A DNA stretch of 64,000 nucleotides, taken from Stenopsyche tienmushanensis (taxonomy: Eukaryota; Arthropoda; Insecta; Trichoptera; Stenopsychidae). The stretch spans positions 62,001-126,000 of the forward strand of contig WACJ01000186.1 of the NCBI GenBank assembly GCA_008973525.1, in the 5' to 3' direction. The notes below the pieces were generated by a model. The model worked only from the letters and a program-made list of their open reading frames with translations. It searched no databases and was not told the origin of the DNA. This document shows positions 59,505 through 64,000 of the stretch, piece after piece (the stretch's first letter is position 1; each line of letters begins with the position of its first letter). Made by a program: the position numbers and the translations under genes.

Positions 59505-62500
59505 TCACTTGATGAAGGCTTCAGGTGGTATTCGTTCTTCTTTCCTAAGTTGTTCAAACACAAGGACTGCCCGATTCAAGTCCCAGTTTGTCTGCTCTAA
59601 GCAACTGAAAGACAAAGAATTACATCAGTTTTCACATAAATAAATCTTTCAATTTTATAACACGAGAAAAAAAAAACTTACTCAGTGCTCCATTGTAGAT
59701 TCATATTAGTCCGCAAAGCTAGAGTTTCAACAAATTGTTGTTTTAATTCAGGCGGCGGAATATGTGCTACAGGTGCAACTGGCATAGGCGGCGGTGCAAC
59801 AGCAGGATTATATGCTGGCGGAACATTTGGAGGAGCGACTGTTGTAACGGGAATTATAGTTGGCCCTTTAAAAATATTCTCCTCCTAAATAAATAGAAAA
59901 AATGTATAAACACATAGTATACAAATTACTCTCGATTATCCGGGGGACAAACATGGATAATCCAAATCATCAAAATTCTACTTGGTTTCGATTATAATAT
60001 ATTAACAATACTAATTTTTATTTCATAATTTTAATACTCATTATTTATTAAAAAAAAAAACCCTCATTGTTAACCTGTATAATAGGATAGTTGCGTATTT
60101 GCGAGCGAATTCTAGCGATTCAGAAAGAACACTCTTGTACGTTGAGCTCGGAGAGACAGAGTTTGGCAACTGTAGTGCTATTGACAGTGTTTATTTATTA
60201 AAATCGTTCGTCGCTGCGTCCACCAGATATGCGCGTCTCCGAAAAGCGAATCCAGCGTCTCGTTGTTGCGTATTTCTATAACGACTTGTAAATGTTAACT
60301 TGACAAATGTCTTCCAGATGATAACTGTCTAAATATCTCCAAATGGATGTTAGACTTCACAATGCCCACCCATAAAACCCCATGGAGGGAGCCAAGCCTA
60401 TGCCCGTGGGCAACGATTGAACCCTTGAATTTAGCTTTAACCTCCGTCCTTCCTCCTCCATCACACCTTCGGGTGCACGTAGTCGCTGGTCTTCATGTGG
60501 AAACCCTCGCCTCCTCTGGAGGGCAAAAGCACCTAGACGCTCTGCGCGTAACGTTTCTCGTGAGACAAAAGATCAGTGGAAGACACTCTCTGTGTGGCTA
60601 GACCAGGGTAAACCGGAACGGTAATCCAGGGTAATACTCAGAGGGTTAAGCCAGGTAGTGCGGAACAAGCAGTGTGGAAGGCCTACGGACAATCATTTTA
60701 ACACTTGTCGCCCACAACGTCTGTCTCTTTTAGAGTTCAACGTATAAAAGTACTCTTTCTAAATCACTGGAATTCACTCGTAAATACACAATCATCCTGT
60801 TATACAAGTTTTAGTAATCAAGCCATGTGTATCGCTCTTATCAACCCGGGTCCATTTCATCGCTTTGAACGGATAATCCGGACCCGGATAATGGAGAGTA
60901 CACTGTATAAACAAAATAAAATAAAATGTACGATTAAAGTATACCTGTTTAGTAGTAGCGTTTGTTATGTATAAAATGTCATTTTGTATACAAAATCCGC
61001 TACCGAAAGGAACAATAGTCATCGTTTTGTGAAATGATCTTATCGGCGGCGACGACGGCTTATTTGACGATGTTTCATCTATGAGTTCTTTGAATAGTCC
61101 GTTGATGGTCAACATCATAAAAGTGGGCTGCATTTCAAAGCAATCAAGTTAATTATATTGTTCCGTTTTAATTCCAAATTTTAAATTCATTCTGTTTGAT
61201 CAATTTCTTACCGTAAAAATTGTCAGATCGACTGTGAAGCTATGCGGGTCATGCTGAGTCTTGGGTAAATCGTTCAAGAACGAGACGACTTGCAATCGAC
61301 CCGATTTGATGTGCTTTCTTTTCATCTCTCTATCTTGCGATCTGAGCAGATTGCGACTGCACGACATGTATGCATTCAATCTATAACCAGATTATTCGAT
61401 GAAAAATAGAATAGAGTTAAATTTTTAAATGCGTCGATGTACAAAATTCAAAATATTTAACCTATTATTAGGATTTCCTTGGTTTTGTCCTGGAATATAC
61501 GACGATGACAATGAAAATATTGCATTTTCATGATAGGCGTCCAATAAAGGTTGTCGCGACTCTGAATCGTACAATGCAAAATATTGTTGTAAAAATTGTT
61601 TAACTATAGATTGTCCTTCGACTTTACACAAGAAGGAAGCTTGCGAGGCTGGTAGATTAACTTCATCGGAAACATCGAATCCGATCACCGGTGGTAGTAC
61701 TGCTCCGTCCTATTGAAATACAATCGAGAAGAAAAAATAACAGAGCATTCATTGTCGATATCTATTAGGTTGGGGAATAAGTTTGTAGCTTTTTATATTC
61801 CTTGTTTTACAACATTTTTTTGCTTTTTGATAAAGTATATAATATTCATTTAATAGAGCTCTTTCAGTTCAACAAATCTATTACCCTTGAGTCTTAAAAA
61901 TGGAATATCCAGGAGGTAAAAATTTTCGACACCCACTCTTCTTCGCCTTTCATCGAGACATTTGCAACGTAAATGGAGAAGGCGTCATATGTGAATCTAC
62001 AGTATGGAAATAGTTTGCAAAGTTCAAAAATGGCGATTTTGAAGTTGACAATACGCCCTGTAGCGGAAGACCTTCTGAATTTGACGAAGAGCGTCTTAAA
62101 GCACTTTTGAAGGAGGACGGTCGCCAAACAAGTCGTGAATTGGCCGAAAAAATGAATTGTGATCATAAAACAATTCTCAATCACCTTTATTCAATTCTGT
62201 GCCTCAAGAGCTTAACCTTCAAATCGAGTAACACACGGTCATAAACAGCGCTTTTGTATCAAATTGTCACAGGAGATGAGAAACAATGCCTATACATAAA
62301 AATGAAGCAAAGAAAGGAATGGGTGGCTCCAAAGCCGAGAGTCAAACCTGACCTCCATCCAAAGAAGACCATGATCTGCGTTTGGTGGGACAGGGAGGGC
62401 ATGGTGCACTGGGAAATGCTCGAAAGGAATGCTACGGTCATAGCTCAACTACACCGCGTGAAAGAGGCTATTCAACTGAAAAAAACCCCATCAACAAGGC

Positions 62501-62981
62501 CAAATTATACTTCTTCATGACAACGCCAGGCCCTATGATGCACAAGTCATCAAAGACACACTCCAAGAGCTCGAATGGGACGTCCTTCAGCATCCGCCGT
62601 ATTCTCCAGATCTTGCATCGTTTCCGCTCCCTACCGAACCATATGAGAGACGTTACCTTCAACAATGAAGACGACTTTACAACCTGCCTTAACCAATTCT
62701 TCCATATCAGACCGGGCGATTTTTAACGGAACAACATTGACAAATTGGTCAAGAGGTGGGAGGAGGTAGTAAACAGCAACGGTGAATATATGAATAATTA
62801 ATTTATTGTTAAAACTATTGATTTTTGTTTAAATAAAAGTTTTTAAACGCTATGAACTTATTCCCCAACCTCTTATATATTATGTATCACCATTAAACAT
62901 AGAGTATATTAAATTCTTTTAAAATTAATACGCTATGTTCTTACCAATTTAAGCAGCTTTGGGAATCTCTTCTGCACCTCT
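59505..62981 (-). CDS. NXF1: Nuclear RNA export factor 1 (NXF1/TAP), C-terminal half, partial
   Basis: Six exons in transcription order: 62981-62945, 61709-61462, 61380-61212, 61127-60945, 59884-59682, 59604-59505 (TGA at 59507-59505). GT-AG introns and phases agree throughout; 312 codons are present. The piece opens at the end of the LRR region (RFPKLLKL) and enters the NTF2-like domain that binds p15/NXT1 (QQYFALYDSESRQPLLDAY, LNAYMSCSRNLL, TFMMLTINGLFKE). A Pro-rich linker follows, then the C-terminal TAP-C/UBA-like domain (MNLQWS, TNWDLNRAVLVFEQL, PEAFIK) that contacts FG nucleoporins. The family exports bulk mRNA through nuclear pores. The RRM and most LRRs must lie beyond the right edge. 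Two introns carry transposons (60076-60813 and 61767-62871). Drosophila calls this gene small bristles. Confidence 0.95.
60076..60813. mobile_element. TIR element with about 90-bp inverted repeats in an NXF1 intron
   Basis: Segments 60076-60165 and 60715-60813 are inverted copies of each other (ctgtataataggat / cttgtataacaggat, then gattcagaaagaacact / gatttagaaagagtact). The interior of about 550 bp is GC-richer and has no recognised ORF. Part of each arm is shared with repeat B (cgttgagctcg). The long arms suggest a fold-back type MITE. Confidence 0.65.
61767..62871 (+). mobile_element. mariner element inserted in an NXF1 intron (near full length, dead)
   Basis: The inverted ends AGGTTGGGGAATAAGTT bound about 1.1 kb. 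An ATG at 61900 opens the transposase, with a helix-turn-helix N-terminus carrying a stop, a second DNA-binding part (GRPSEFDEERLKALLKEDGR) and VTGDEK (the first catalytic Asp region, where Trp-less GDEKQC replaces GDETW). DDxD regions interrupted by frameshifts and a WEEVVNSNGEY tail follow. It is opposite in orientation to NXF1. The same element, with part of the adjacent NXF1 exon, recurs at 32545-33321. Confidence 0.85.
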
Positions 62982-62999
62982 CTAGAGAAAATTTAAAGA

Positions 63000-63544
63000 C
63001 ACTTCCAATAAAAAATCATCCACAACTGAAATTCTAAACACTATTAAAACGAACATTGAATTTGAATTATGGAATGTTACATCAAAACACAGTAAAACAT
63101 ACACATTATGGATTCACATAATAAATAACGTAATACTGTCCAAAATATCGGCATGCATTAATGCAATTTTTACTACTAAATTAATTCGCAAATGAATCGC
63201 TCTATTTAAAATAAAACATGAACTCAAAGGAATGAACCCAAAACAAATTATAACAAAGATACCGACACAGGTATGATTATGGTATTTGGCACAAAAATAA
63301 AGTGTCAGACCATCTTCAATCGTATTAAACGATGCAATTGTTATAAATATTGTTATCCTTCAACTTCATTATTAAACTTAATAAAATTCACAAAATATTA
63401 TATATGTGCATAATTTTCACTAACAATATTCAGGTAAACACTATAGAAAACAAATTGATTTTTAGATGATTTTATTTTGACGAGCCAGAGACTAAGACGT
63501 TAAAAATCTTCCAACGATCTAAATATTTATAACATCGCCAATTT
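63000..63544. other. AT-rich stretch, probably NXF1 intron
   Basis: The exon at 62981-62945 has an acceptor on its right side, so sequence to the right is intron until the next upstream NXF1 exon. I could not find one here. Confidence 0.4.
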
Positions 63545-63925
63545 AAAATTCATATCAATAGTGCAAAATGAGGTAAGTACCAGTTTCTATTTAAATACAA
63601 TATATATTGACGTTAAAAAATTACTTTCACAGGTGACTTGTATTCAAATGCCGTCGTAATGAGTTTTTTTTTTTTTATAATATAGAAAATTCATTCCGAT
63701 CACCGATCACACGGATGGGTCACCGCATAGCGAAACACAGTCAGAGTCGTCCCTCGCAGGCTTCAAATATCTCTAAGTGAAGCCAAAACGGAAGGATTTA
63801 TCGACATCTACACAATGAGATCGCCCAATCACCTCGGCAACATTATATGCACATATTGCCATGGATAAAACACGTGTCGAGCGTTCCACAAAAAAGCAGT
63901 GAAACGACGTCGACGCAATGTCAGG
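63545..63925 (+). other. Unresolved exon-like island on the plus strand
   Basis: aaaATGAG is followed directly by a consensus donor gtaagta (about 63574). A T-rich tract with an acceptor ataatatag lies about 110 bp on. Joining them gives ATG-AG|A and about 30 open codons to a TAA. GC-richer sequence continues to a good donor (cag|gtgagg, about 63925) and is open in another frame for about 45 codons. No product is recognised. It could be a 5' UTR-rich first exon of a plus-strand gene beyond the edge, or a repeat. Confidence 0.3.
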
Positions 63926-64000
63926 TGAGGTGCCCATTTAAAATTCATTCGATTTTCACACTTTTGAATGTTTATCCCAAAAAAAAGTACAATATAAAAC

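Noticed and set aside
61767..62871. Possible SETMAR-like host fusion gene within NXF1
   Set aside because: The transposase is frameshifted, bounded by mariner inverted ends, opposite to NXF1 and not joined to any host domain.
1..64000. CRISPR array, operons or a bacterial defence island
   Set aside because: No regularly spaced repeats and no prokaryotic gene structure. Spliced genes and eukaryotic transposons define the window.

Overview
This is an AT-rich arthropod nuclear window, most likely from an insect. It has spliced genes with short (68-91 bp) and TE-expanded introns and a dense, mixed load of decayed transposons: mariner, Tc1, piggyBac, hAT, pogo/Tigger, Mutator-like and non-LTR elements. 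There is no sign of bacterial genes, operons or CRISPR. The order cannot be fixed from the sequence.

Only four transcription units look like real host genes. (1) A GC-rich coding first exon at 22108-21278 (minus) encodes a disordered, Ser/Asp-rich, Cys-containing 277-residue N-terminus; I do not recognise it. (2) An intronless-CDS orphan at 36337-37014 (plus) encodes 225 residues. (3) A 15-exon coiled-coil gene at 48500-56787 (plus) joins in frame to about 681 residues. Its architecture recalls synaptonemal-complex transverse-filament proteins, but it is unnamed here. (4) The 3' half of nuclear RNA export factor NXF1 (minus, 62981-59505) is confidently recognised from its NTF2-like and TAP-C/UBA-like domains; its RRM/LRR half lies beyond the right edge.

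Layout: 1-21 kb is gene-poor, with repeats, a mariner deletion derivative (4801-5496), hAT and TIR-element copies, and two perfect hairpins. 21-22 kb is the GC-rich exon. 23-36 kb is repeats, including an R1-like LINE, a Tc1 remnant and a displaced NXF1 exon fragment joined to a mariner. 36-37 kb is the orphan gene. 40-48 kb includes a 2.3-kb piggyBac element bounded by TTAA, with a hAT MITE nested inside it. 48.5-56.8 kb is the coiled-coil gene, whose long introns hold a LINE, a hAT, a TA-flanked MITE and a pogo/Tigger remnant. 57.2-57.7 kb is a Mutator-like transposase remnant. 59.5-63 kb is NXF1, with two intronic transposons.

I see no operon-like or defence-like system. The most informative observation is the DNA-level copy of an NXF1 exon-intron junction next to a mariner 29 kb away. 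It is followed by the unnamed coiled-coil gene and several perfect hairpins or palindromes.
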